From a bacterium (GTDB taxonomy: Bacteria; Zhuqueibacterota; QNDG01; JAFGCO01), in the NCBI GenBank assembly GCA_016932575.1, contig JAFGCO010000007.1:119364-183363 (forward strand): DNA of 64,000 nt. The letters run 5' to 3'. A program made the position numbers and the translations under genes. Below the pieces are notes generated by a model that was not told the origin of the DNA, did not search any database, and saw only the letters and a list, made by a program, of their open reading frames with translations. Shown here in pieces: positions 52,829 to 61,225 of this stretch; position 1 is the stretch's first letter, and each line of letters begins with the position of its first letter.

Positions 52829-53452
52829 TTAATCCTTATCAATCAGAGCCAGCCTTAATCCCAATCCAACAAGTACACTGCCTGTGAGCACATTGAGCCT
52901 TCTGCACAGCTTTTGTTTTGTCAAAAGCCATCCTCCCACCTGTCCCGAAAAATAACCCAATGCCACCAGAAAAATAACACCGAACAGGGCAAAAAGACTG
53001 CCCAATATCAGCATTTGCAGTGCGGAATTGCCTGCATCACGAGAAACAAACTGTGGTAAAAATGCCAGAAAAAACAACGCGACTTTCGGATTGAGGACAT
53101 TGGATAACATTCCCTGGATAAAAATGGACCGATACCGCATGGTCCGGGATTTGCCGGCAAATGAAAAACCGGCCTTGTCCTTGAATGACTTGATTCCTAA
53201 AAAAATAAGATAGCAGGCACCGCCAAACTTCACAATGGTAAATGCCAGAGACGATGTCATTAAGATCATGGCCAATCCCATAGAAGCAAAAAGAGTATGG
53301 ACAAGAATCCCGATGGTCACACCAAGCGCTGAGACCACACCCGCCTTCCGGCCCTGAGCGATCCCCCGCGTCATTACATAAATCATATCCGGACCCGGCG
53401 TGATAATTAAAAGCCAGGACGCTGCTGTAAAAATCATCAATTGATCAAACAT
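52829..53452 (-). CDS. LysE-family amino-acid exporter
   Basis: 207 residues from the ATG at 53452, which has GGGAG 5 nt before it; a TTG overlapping the panC stop is less likely. Six membrane helices with the family signature 'LLIITPGPDMIYVMTRGIAQG' (in part) and 'KAGVVSALGVTIGILVHTLF', then 'KFGGACYLIFLGIKSF' and 'NPKVALFFLAFLPQFV'. LysE/RhtB exporters release amino acids or their analogues; the substrate is not evident. Confidence 0.93.
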   Translation of the reverse strand: MFDQLMIFTAASWLLIITPGPDMIYVMTRGIAQGRKAGVVSALGVTIGILVHTLFASMGLAMILMTSSLAFTIVKFGGACYLIFLGIKSFKDKAGFSFAGKSRTMRYRSIFIQGMLSNVLNPKVALFFLAFLPQFVSRDAGNSALQMLILGSLFALFGVIFLVALGYFSGQVGGWLLTKQKLCRRLNVLTGSVLVGLGLRLALIDKD

Positions 53453-53484
53453 CATCACTCCCGATTCATATTTCTCTTTATTTC

Positions 53485-54330
53485 TCAAACCTCTAAAATG
53501 ACATTGTCGATCAGCCGGGTTTTACCTGCAAACACGGCCAAAACAGCCACGGCCCGGTCTTCAATCACATCCAGATTGTGTAAATCTTCCGGATGCACAA
53601 TTTGAATATAATCAATCTTTGTATGGGTTTTGGAACGGATCAATTCTGTCATTTCCCGGATCAGGTCAGCAGACTTCCGATGACCCTGCCGGACCTTGTC
53701 TTCGGCCAGCTTCAATGCTGCATGAAGTGAAAGGGCATCTTTTCTTTCTTCAGCAGAGAGATACGCATTCCGCGAACTCATGGCCAATCCGTCCTCCTCC
53801 CTGACAATCGGGGCAACAATAATATTCATATCAAAATTCAGATCCTTCACCATGCGCCGGATCACCACGCTCTGCTGATAGTCCTTCTGTCCAAAAACGG
53901 CAAAATGCGGGTTTATCACATGAAAAAGTTTGGCACAGATCGTGGTCACTCCTCGAAAATGTGTAGGACGCGATGCGCCGCACAGAATTCCGGTAATATC
54001 ATCCACTGTCACATAAGTCAAATGCTCTTTTGAATACATCTCCGTATCAGATGGAAAAAAAATGATGTCAGCTCCTTCCCGGGTTGCGAGCCTTGCATCC
54101 CGTTCAATATCCCGCGGATATTGTTCAAAATCCTCATTCGGGCCAAACTGAGCGGGATTCACATAAATCGAAATGACAACCACATCCGCCTGCCGGCAGG
54201 CCGTCCGAATAAGGCTGAGATGCCCCTCATGCAAATATCCCATGGTAGGCACAAATGCGATCTTTTTTCCATCCATGCGCAGATGGCCCGACAGGGTTTG
54301 CATTTCCTGAACTGTCCTGATAATTTTCAT
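53485..54330 (-). CDS. panC: Pantothenate synthetase
   Basis: 281 residues. It has the HIGH-like 'PTMGYLHEGHLSLIRTA', 'VNPAQFGPNEDFEQYPRD', 'VFGQKDYQQ', the KMSKS-like 'GLAMSSRNAYLS' and 'KTRLIDN' near the end. It joins pantoate and beta-alanine with ATP in coenzyme A synthesis. No other pantothenate genes are nearby. The repeat tract A starts a short distance upstream of its ATG. Confidence 0.97.
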   Translation of the reverse strand: MKIIRTVQEMQTLSGHLRMDGKKIAFVPTMGYLHEGHLSLIRTACRQADVVVISIYVNPAQFGPNEDFEQYPRDIERDARLATREGADIIFFPSDTEMYSKEHLTYVTVDDITGILCGASRPTHFRGVTTICAKLFHVINPHFAVFGQKDYQQSVVIRRMVKDLNFDMNIIVAPIVREEDGLAMSSRNAYLSAEERKDALSLHAALKLAEDKVRQGHRKSADLIREMTELIRSKTHTKIDYIQIVHPEDLHNLDVIEDRAVAVLAVFAGKTRLIDNVILEV

Positions 54331-54983
54331 TTAAGGTGTCCCATCTGTTCCTTCATTCTGACAATACACAGTCTCTGATTACACACGATCCATCAAGGAT
54401 ATGTTTTGTTTCTTTTGATCCTATGACTTGATGCCAAAATGATTCAAAGACTCAAGGACTCTATGATCCTATGACGCATCCTAAAGACCGCAGACGGCTG
54501 ACCGCGGACAGCAGACCATCGGAAAATCACAAATTCCAAACACACTTTTCTTTGTTTGGGATTTTGATCATTGGAATTTGGAATTTATTTGTCATTTGGA
54601 TTTTATTATTTGGAATTCTTTCACCACCAATTCACAGGTTCTCTTTGTCTTTTATCTGTGTTATTCTTCCCTCTCCGTTTCTCCCATGCTCCGTTTCATC
54701 GATCCAGTCTCTCTCAACCAACGACTCTACGACTCAACATTTCCTCTATATCCCTTATATCCCCTATTTCCCCTTGTGTGCTTTTTATTTCTTGTATTCC
54801 TGTTTCTTGTGACTCTACTACCCAATGACTCTTTCTCCCTTATTTCCCCTATATCCCGTTACTGGCTGCTTCTTACTTTTTGCATTATTTTTTAACTAAA
54901 CGACCCAATGACACATACCCTATTTTATTACCATATTACCCAATTACCCTATTACCATTTTTTATTTCTTGCTTCTTGACCCA
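54331..54983 (-). repeat. Composite intergenic tract A (between exbD-like and panC genes)
   Basis: No gene in 653 nt. Plus-strand module order: octamer array of eight units in phase at 54414-54477; a GACCGCGGACAGCAGACC-type word at 54500-54518; module d (40 nt, 54541-54580); module g (54622-54651); module b (27 nt, 54671-54697); two octamers (54720-54735); module f (41 nt, 54736-54776); T-rich TTTCTTG words; three octamers (54808-54831); two octamers (54899-54914); module e (37 nt, 54922-54958). It touches the exbD-like stop on its right. Several long frames inside are artefacts of its T-rich, stop-poor composition. Confidence 0.88.
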
Positions 54984-55388
54984 TTACTCTTCCTTCACAT
55001 CCGTTGCAACCACCATTTTCTTAATTCCGCTTTGCTTAATCATATCCATCACTTCCACGACCAACCCGTAATGAACCTTCTCATCTGCATGCAGTACAAG
55101 ACCCTCTTCTTCAATCTCATTCGCAATTTCCTTAAGCCGGGCTCCAAGATTCTTGAACTCAACTGCTTCTTCATTGAGAAATAATTTTTCATCCGGTGTC
55201 ACGAAAAGCGTGTATCCCTCCATTCGCACAGTCTCTTTCTGCCGTGTTCGCGGTAAATCCAGTTTCATGCCCGGCCGTTCTAAGAATGTTGATGACACCA
55301 TAAAAAATATTAGCAGCAGAAACAGCACATCGATTAACGAAGTAATATTAATCATCACACGTTTTCTTGATTTTTCACGAAACTGCAT
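54984..55388 (-). CDS. ExbD/TolR-type biopolymer transport protein
   Basis: 134 residues. A basic N-terminus is followed by one membrane helix with the functional Asp in 'NITSLIDVLFLLLIFFMVSS', then 'RPGMKLDLPRT', and a small periplasmic domain ending 'HYGLVVEVMDMIKQSGIKKM'. ExbD/TolR proteins work with an ExbB/TolQ channel and TonB or TolA to use proton flow at the envelope. No exbB, tolQ or tonB gene lies nearby, so it is an orphan here. Tracts A and B flank it on both sides. Confidence 0.9.
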   Translation of the reverse strand: MQFREKSRKRVMINITSLIDVLFLLLIFFMVSSTFLERPGMKLDLPRTRQKETVRMEGYTLFVTPDEKLFLNEEAVEFKNLGARLKEIANEIEEEGLVLHADEKVHYGLVVEVMDMIKQSGIKKMVVATDVKEE

Positions 55389-55919
55389 GGACTGTCCTAA
55401 ATTAAGTGATCAGATTTACCGGGCTTCTAAAGTTGCCGACTCATTGGGATATCCGGTATTGTGTCTTTTTATTGTTTCTTGTTTCCTTGTTTCTTTTAAT
55501 CCATTTCTCCGTTTCTCCCTTTCTCTGGTTCAACGTTTCTGTTTCCAGACCGTGGACAGCAGACCGAAGACCGTAATAAAATCACAAATAACAAAACACA
55601 AATATCAAACACACTTTTCTTTGTTTGTGATTTTGGTCATTGGAATTTGAAATTTATTTGTCATTTAAATTTTGTCATTTGTAATTTTAAATTTATTTAC
55701 CACCAATCTATATGTTTTCTTTGTCTTTAATACTACCCTCTCAACTTGTATTTCTTGATTCATTCAACAACCATTCAACATTTTATTACCATATTACCCA
55801 ATTACCATATTACCATCAGTTTTCTGTTTCTTACTTCCTGTTCCTTGTTTCTTGTCTCTTATTTCTTTTCTCATGCGACTCTAAAACTCTGCGACTCAAC
55901 AACAATCCTGCCTCCCGCT
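55389..55919 (-). repeat. Composite intergenic tract B (between rtcB and exbD-like genes)
   Basis: No gene in 531 nt. Modules on the plus strand: a degenerate copy of b at 55505-55531; a GACCGTGGACAGCAGACC word at 55547-55564; module d in extended form (71 nt, 55579-55649), differing from tract C by two bases; module g (55698-55727); module e (37 nt, 55780-55816), differing from tract A by one base; TTTCTTG words; three octamers (55874-55897). The right end lies about 20 nt past the rtcB stop. Frames in the region are not credible genes. Confidence 0.88.
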
Positions 55920-57377
55920 TCATCCCTTCACCACCCCAAGAGGCCGCATCCGGGCCACCTTACGGGAAAGGCCGGCATTGTGTACAATATTGACCACATG
56001 GGTGATATCTTTGTAAGCTTCCGAAACCTCTTCCTGCAGGGTTCGCTTTCCACGGCTGCGCACCACAATCCCTTGATCTTCCAATTCCCGGATGAGCATT
56101 CGACCCTGGGTCAATCGAACAGCGGCATGACGGCTCATCACCCGTCCTGCACCATGACAGGTTGATCCCAGACTTTTCTCCATGGCCTGATCTGTGCCCA
56201 CCAGTACATAAGAAGATGTCCCCATATCTCCGGGAATAAGCACTGGCTGACCCGTTAGAAGGTATTTCTGTGGCACGCCCGGCTGCCCGGGGCCGAAGGC
56301 CCGTGTGGCTCCTTTGCGGTGTACCATCAGGCTCTTTTTTTCTCCATGGATCTGATGCGTCTCGGGCTTGGCAATGTTATGGGCCACATCATAAACCAGA
56401 TGCATTCCCATCTGCTCCGGAGACCGGCCCATCACTTTGCAAAATGTTTCTCTTACCCAGTGCATGATCAGCTGCCGGTTGGTCCAGGCATAATTGGCCG
56501 CAGCAGCCATGGCTGCAAAATAGGCTTCTCCTTCCGTCGACTGAACCGGTGCACAGGCCAGCTGTCTATCCGGCACCCGGATCTTATATTTTTGCATGGC
56601 TTTTTCCATCAAATCAAGATAATCATCACAGACCTGGTACCCCAGTCCTCGGGATCCGGTATGAATCATAACGGTAATTTGTCCCTTGCTTAATCCGAAA
56701 ACTTGGGCTGCAGAGGGATTAAAAATCTCTACAACCTCCTGGATTTCCAGAAAATGGTTTCCTGATCCCAGCGTGCCTAACTGCGGACGCCCCCGCTCCA
56801 TGGCCCGTGAGGAAAGTGCTTTGGCGTTGGCTCCAGCAAAACAGCCCTCTTCTTCAGTAAATATTACATCTTCATTCCATCCGAATCCCTGTTCCACCGC
56901 CCATGCCGCTCCTCGTTCCAAAACATTCTTAAGGTCTTTTTGTGATAATTGCATTCGCCCGCTGGATCCCACGCCGCACGGAACATTCTGAAACAATCCG
57001 TCAACCAGCTCCTTAATTTTGGGCTGGATATCGCATAGTTTCAACTGCGTCCTTACAAGACGCACCCCGCAGTTGATATCATACCCAACACCACCCGGAG
57101 AAATCACGCCTTCTTCCACATCCAGACCGGCGACCCCGCCTATAGGAAATCCATATCCCCAGTGAATGTCCGGCATGGCCATCGAATGTTCTACAATTCC
57201 CGGAAGATGGGCCACATTCACTACCTGCTGTGGCGCCTGGTCCCCCCGAACCTGTTTCAGCATCTCCTCGTCAGCGAAAATCAATCCCGGGACTTTCATG
57301 CCCCGTGCAAAATCTGTAGGGATACGCCATCGGTAATCATCAATTTTTTCCAGCAGTCCATTCCAGGGCTGCGCCAT
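55920..57377 (-). CDS. rtcB: RtcB RNA ligase
   Basis: 485 residues, the usual RtcB length. Metal and GMP-binding words are present: 'AMPDIHWGYGFPIGGVAGLD', 'SPGGVGYDINCGVRL', 'LGTLGSGNHFLEIQ', 'MIHTGSRGLGYQV', 'VHRKGATRAFGPGQP' and the nucleotidyl-His in 'TCHGAGRVMSRHAA'. It ligates 2',3'-cyclic phosphate or 3'-phosphate RNA ends to 5'-OH ends using GTP and Mn2+. No archease or rtcA is nearby. AAGGAG precedes the ATG. Tracts B and C flank it. Confidence 0.96.
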   Translation of the reverse strand: MAQPWNGLLEKIDDYRWRIPTDFARGMKVPGLIFADEEMLKQVRGDQAPQQVVNVAHLPGIVEHSMAMPDIHWGYGFPIGGVAGLDVEEGVISPGGVGYDINCGVRLVRTQLKLCDIQPKIKELVDGLFQNVPCGVGSSGRMQLSQKDLKNVLERGAAWAVEQGFGWNEDVIFTEEEGCFAGANAKALSSRAMERGRPQLGTLGSGNHFLEIQEVVEIFNPSAAQVFGLSKGQITVMIHTGSRGLGYQVCDDYLDLMEKAMQKYKIRVPDRQLACAPVQSTEGEAYFAAMAAAANYAWTNRQLIMHWVRETFCKVMGRSPEQMGMHLVYDVAHNIAKPETHQIHGEKKSLMVHRKGATRAFGPGQPGVPQKYLLTGQPVLIPGDMGTSSYVLVGTDQAMEKSLGSTCHGAGRVMSRHAAVRLTQGRMLIRELEDQGIVVRSRGKRTLQEEVSEAYKDITHVVNIVHNAGLSRKVARMRPLGVVKG

Positions 57378-57782
57378 CGCTACTCCTTTTTATTCATCAT
57401 GATTATGATTTTCCTGCAGACTGCAGATCACGCATTGAAACTCACTAAAAAATTTAAATCACAAATAACAAGACACAAATATCAAACACACTTTTCTTTG
57501 TTTGCGATTTTGGTCATTGGAATTTGTACTTTTATTTTGTCATTTGGATTCTGTCATCTGGAATTTTAAATTTATTCACCACCAATCCATGCGTTCTCTT
57601 TGTCTTCTGTCTATCTTTATCTTTCCTCTCCGTCTCTCCCATGCTCCGTTTCAGCATTTCAATGAACGACTCTATGGCCCTGCGACACAATGACTCAAAG
57701 ACTCTACGACCCGGGGACTCTATGACTCAACAACGACAACATTTCCTCTGTATTCCTTATATCCCCTATTTCCCCTTGGTTC
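57378..57782 (-). repeat. Composite intergenic tract C (between nitrilase-family and rtcB genes)
   Basis: No gene in 405 nt. Plus-strand modules: extended module d (71 nt, 57456-57526); module g (57577-57606); module b (27 nt, 57626-57652); eight octamers in exact phase (57665-57728), five of them perfect NNNGACTC; module f (41 nt, 57738-57778); then TTTCTTG words that run into the end of the nitrilase-family gene. The order d-g-b-octamer-f is the same as in tract A. Confidence 0.9.
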
Positions 57783-58589
57783 TTATTTCTTGTTTCTTGT
57801 CTCTTGATATAACTCTTCTCTCCGGTCTTCCCACAAATCATTACGGCTGGTGATGTGCTTGTTTCTTGCCAGGGTCACATCAATCCTGACGGTCTTCACG
57901 CCCTCTTCTTCAGAACCAAATTGAATCATCCGGTTGCCGCTCGGATCCGTCACCTGACTAAGGCCGGTAAAATTCAATGGTGATTTTCCTCCCCTGGCCT
58001 CACAGCCGATCCTGTTGGCAGTGGCCGTGAATACCCGGTTTTCAACAGATCGGGTAATCATGGCATCCGGACAAAAAGGGAGCACCAGATTGCTTGGATG
58101 GCATATTAAATCAGCACCGGCAAGGGCCAGAGACCGGGCTGACTCCGGAAAAATCCAGTCAAAACAAATCATCATGCCTACTTTTGCAGGTCCAAGATCC
58201 CAAACCTGGAAGCCTTCTGTGCCTGGTTGAAACCATAATTTCTCTTCATCGAACAGATGTATCTTGCGATACGTGCCGATATACCCCTCCGGGCCAAGAA
58301 GTACGGATGTATTATAACAGTCATCGCCGTTCCGTTCACTAACACCCGCTGCAATATGCATCTTTTTTCTCCGGCAGATGGCCATTAATCGCCGTGTCGA
58401 CTCACCGTCCGGTATGGATTCGGATAAATCATGCACTTCTTTCCTGCTGATGAATTGATATCCGGTAGTGCATAACTCAGGAAGCACCAAGAGATCCGCA
58501 TCAACATGAGTAAGGACGTTTTCGATACGGTTTAGGTTGTATTCTTTTTCCCCGAATTTTGAAAAAAACTGAAAAATCCCGATTTTCAT
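57783..58589 (-). CDS. Carbon-nitrogen hydrolase (nitrilase superfamily)
   Basis: 268 residues from the ATG at 58589 (GAG 8 nt before it). The Glu-Lys-Cys catalytic triad is visible: Glu in 'LVLPELCTTGYQF', Lys in 'YRKIHLFDEE', Cys in 'MMICFDWIFPESARSLALAG'. It should be an amidase of the nitrilase superfamily; the substrate cannot be told. Its last residues 'QETRNKK' and stop are encoded by CAAGAGACAAGAAACAAG-type repeat sequence of tract C, so the C-terminal tail is probably not native. Confidence 0.9.
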   Translation of the reverse strand: MKIGIFQFFSKFGEKEYNLNRIENVLTHVDADLLVLPELCTTGYQFISRKEVHDLSESIPDGESTRRLMAICRRKKMHIAAGVSERNGDDCYNTSVLLGPEGYIGTYRKIHLFDEEKLWFQPGTEGFQVWDLGPAKVGMMICFDWIFPESARSLALAGADLICHPSNLVLPFCPDAMITRSVENRVFTATANRIGCEARGGKSPLNFTGLSQVTDPSGNRMIQFGSEEEGVKTVRIDVTLARNKHITSRNDLWEDRREELYQETRNKK

Positions 58590-58665
58590 TGAATACTCTT
58601 TCAGATTGAAGCTCATCCCGGATTCAAATGGAATCTTTCCCGATTTTCATAAAAGGATTAAAGCC

Positions 58666-59550
58666 TCAGCTCCAGCTGGCAAGATCATTTACAGTATACT
58701 TCGGCACGGCCCCTTTTTTAGTGGCAGTAAAAGCGCCGACACGATTGGCGAATTCTCCGGTCTCCTTCAGAGATGCGCCGCTTAAAAGTTTTATGATCAT
58801 TCCACTCACAAATGCATCACCGCACCCGGTCATGTCAACCGCTTGCACTGCTTCACCGGCAATCCGAACACATTCGTTGGCATCGACCAGCACGCATCCT
58901 TCTGATCCCAGAGTCAAAGCGGCAACCTGAATCTGATATTCCTGAAGCAGCCATGATAAAAAGGCTTCCTGCGAAAGAGATTCCTGACCAAATGCCCGGC
59001 GGATCTGATTCAGCTCTTCATCATTCATCTTCACAACATCGATTGTCTTTAATGTGTCCCGGATGATGGATTCAATCCCCTCATGCCATCCCCGGAAATT
59101 TACATCGAACACTTTAAGAGCAGATGTCGCCATGTTCAAAAAATGCTGAATGGTGGTTCTGGATTCTTTCTGTCGCTGTGCCAATGTGCCTACTGCCACG
59201 GCGTCACAGGTTGCCGCCAGATTCTCAAGGCCGCTCTGCCAGACCAGATGATCGAATGCTGTATCTTCACTGCATTCAAAATGGGGGCAACCGTCTGCAT
59301 CCAGATTGATTTTCACTTTTCCGGTGCCATACATAATATTCTTCTGAATATACCGGACATCCCCGCCCATTGTCTGAACCTGAAGAATCAATTCGTCCCC
59401 GTCTCTGTCAAATCCCACAGCGCTGACAATCACACCACATGCGCCCATTTGCGCAGCGTGCAGAGCCGCATTGGCGGGTGCGCCGCCGACTGTTCTGCTG
59501 TCCGGATAGATATCCCACAATACTTCACCCAGACCAACCACGGTTTTCAT
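58666..59550 (-). CDS. PfkB-family sugar kinase
   Basis: 294 residues from the ATG at 59550, which forms an ATGA overlap with the protease stop; 4 residues further upstream is another ATG. PfkB motifs: 'GLGEVLWDIYP', 'VGGAPANAALHAAQMG', and the C-terminal anion hole and catalytic Asp in 'DMTGCGDAFVSGM'. The 'GEVLWD' start resembles fructokinases. It phosphorylates a sugar or nucleoside with ATP. Confidence 0.92.
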   Translation of the reverse strand: MKTVVGLGEVLWDIYPDSRTVGGAPANAALHAAQMGACGVIVSAVGFDRDGDELILQVQTMGGDVRYIQKNIMYGTGKVKINLDADGCPHFECSEDTAFDHLVWQSGLENLAATCDAVAVGTLAQRQKESRTTIQHFLNMATSALKVFDVNFRGWHEGIESIIRDTLKTIDVVKMNDEELNQIRRAFGQESLSQEAFLSWLLQEYQIQVAALTLGSEGCVLVDANECVRIAGEAVQAVDMTGCGDAFVSGMIIKLLSGASLKETGEFANRVGAFTATKKGAVPKYTVNDLASWS

Positions 59551-60392
59551 GTAAAACCCCATTTTATCTTCAACAGCAATGGAACAAGACCTTCAACTTC
59601 AACAAAGGGAGCGGGTGTAAATGTAATAATAAAAACAAGAAGTGTAAAAACACCGATATATGTCCGCTTGGGATCCAACGGCATGGAATCGTTGAGTGTG
59701 GGGGGATGCCGGTGAAAGATGGCCAGTAAAATAAGCCAGAGGAACCACATGGCCGAATGAAACAATAAAACATAAACCATGACACTGTATACAACCAGAG
59801 AAAAATACCTGCTCCGCTTATGAAACAGTGCATAGACAATATGTCCGCCGTCCAGCTGGCCGACCGGCATCAGATTCATGGCCGTGACCAGCAGGCCCAC
59901 CCAGCCTGCATAGGCCAGCGGATGAAGTACGAGTACTTGACCTTGTTTTATATTTTCTATGGATAACTGGGTAATCCAGGAGAAGAGCAGTGAATCTCCC
60001 AGAAGGCCGATCGTGCTTTCCTGTAATTCGACGGTTCTGGAAAGTTTAACCCCGATAAAAATGACAGGAATACTGACGATCAATCCGGCCAGGGGACCCG
60101 CTGCGCCAATGTCCAGCAATGCCCGCCGATTGGGAATATTGCCCTTCATTTTAATGATCGCACCCAATGTTCCAAAAGGTGGAAGCGGGACGGGGATAAA
60201 AAACGGCAGTGTGGCCGGCACACCGTACTTCCGCGCTGTCAAATAATGCCCCATCTCATGGCAGAGCAGAATACTCATCAATGCGCCGGAATACATCGCA
60301 GCTGCAGCAACACCCTCGCCCAGACCGATCAGAAATGTGGTGCCAATGGTCAATATAAATAACAGGATATGTTTGTTCAGTTTTTGATTCAT
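59547..60392 (-). CDS. Site-2-type (M50) membrane metalloprotease
   Basis: 281 residues with about six membrane helices. The zinc motif HEMGH lies in 'LLCHEMGHYLTARKYG' and the third ligand Asp in 'MPVGQLDGGHIVYALF'. No PDZ domain is present. Members cut membrane-bound regulators within the bilayer. AAGGA precedes the ATG. It is translationally coupled to the PfkB kinase (4-nt overlap), with no obvious substrate nearby. Confidence 0.92.
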   Translation of the reverse strand: MNQKLNKHILLFILTIGTTFLIGLGEGVAAAAMYSGALMSILLCHEMGHYLTARKYGVPATLPFFIPVPLPPFGTLGAIIKMKGNIPNRRALLDIGAAGPLAGLIVSIPVIFIGVKLSRTVELQESTIGLLGDSLLFSWITQLSIENIKQGQVLVLHPLAYAGWVGLLVTAMNLMPVGQLDGGHIVYALFHKRSRYFSLVVYSVMVYVLLFHSAMWFLWLILLAIFHRHPPTLNDSMPLDPKRTYIGVFTLLVFIITFTPAPFVEVEGLVPLLLKIKWGFT

Positions 60393-60433
60393 TAAAAATC
60401 CTTATCTTCAAGCTTTTGATCATTTATAACCGC

Positions 60434-61204
60434 CTAAAACAATACTGTAATTTTATCTCCGTATTTCAAAGGGATTTGCTCTCTCGCACTTCCCTCTCTG
60501 ACCGCGATCTCCAAATTTTCAAAACTGCCGATAATCGCCAAAGGTTCCCCGGGCTTCACCTGGCTGTATGCAGATACCAGTCCCTGAATTGTATGATGCC
60601 GGATGTCGATTCGAATATTTCCGAGACCTTTCAGCATGGTTCGAGAAATATTCGTTACCGCGTTCCCGAACCGGTCAAAATAAATAATTTCTCCTGTAAT
60701 CCGGCCTTTTTGAAGTTCAGGTTCACGGATCTCTCCCCGGACATATTGATCAAGCGGCTCGCCGATCTGTTCCGGTTTCACACCATTGGCCAAATGGGCC
60801 GCCAATGGCGCAAAAATATCCCGTCCGTGAAATGTTGCACTGATTTTTTTTAAAAAAAATTCTGCCCGGTCGGCATGAAACACTTCGTGCGCTTGAGCCG
60901 TGTTAATAATCCGTTTCAAAACGCCATTATCAGGCGCCACAAAAAGATGGCCCTTCACCCGGGCGATCAGCACTTTTCTGCTAGTTCCCACACCGGGATC
61001 AACAACCACACAGTGAATTGTGTCCGTTGGAAAATACGGAACCGATTTTTCCAGGATAAATGCGGCCATCTCAATATTCTGGGGCGTTATATCATGGCTG
61101 ATATCCACCAGACGGGCTTCCGGACAAATCCCCAGAATTACGCCCTTCATCACTCCGGCATACGGATCGGAAAGTCCGAAATCTGTCAATAATGTGATAA
61201 TCAT
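60434..61204 (-). CDS. SAM hydroxide adenosyltransferase (DUF62)
   Basis: 256 residues from the ATG at 61204 (GGGA 8 nt before it); a TTG 7 codons earlier is less likely. It starts 'MIITLLTDFGLSDPYAGVMK', has 'DISHDITPQNIEMAAF', 'VVDPGVGTSRKVLIA' and 'DRFGNAVTNIS', the DUF62/SAM-hydrolase words. The enzyme splits S-adenosylmethionine to adenosine and methionine with water; fluorinases are relatives but need a different loop. Confidence 0.93.
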   Translation of the reverse strand: MIITLLTDFGLSDPYAGVMKGVILGICPEARLVDISHDITPQNIEMAAFILEKSVPYFPTDTIHCVVVDPGVGTSRKVLIARVKGHLFVAPDNGVLKRIINTAQAHEVFHADRAEFFLKKISATFHGRDIFAPLAAHLANGVKPEQIGEPLDQYVRGEIREPELQKGRITGEIIYFDRFGNAVTNISRTMLKGLGNIRIDIRHHTIQGLVSAYSQVKPGEPLAIIGSFENLEIAVREGSAREQIPLKYGDKITVLF

Positions 61205-61225
61205 CAGTGATTCCCTGTTGATCAA

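Noticed and set aside
54471..54895. Several overlapping frames of 63-165 residues in the T-rich tracts at 54.5-57.9 kb
   Set aside because: They are Ser/Leu/Phe/Tyr-rich translations of the repeat modules, appear in all frames, and differ between copies where the DNA modules are conserved.
57665..57728. Octamer arrays as CRISPR or VNTR in the usual sense
   Set aside because: The unit is 8 nt with variable positions, there are no spacers and no cas genes, and it is not an identical tandem.
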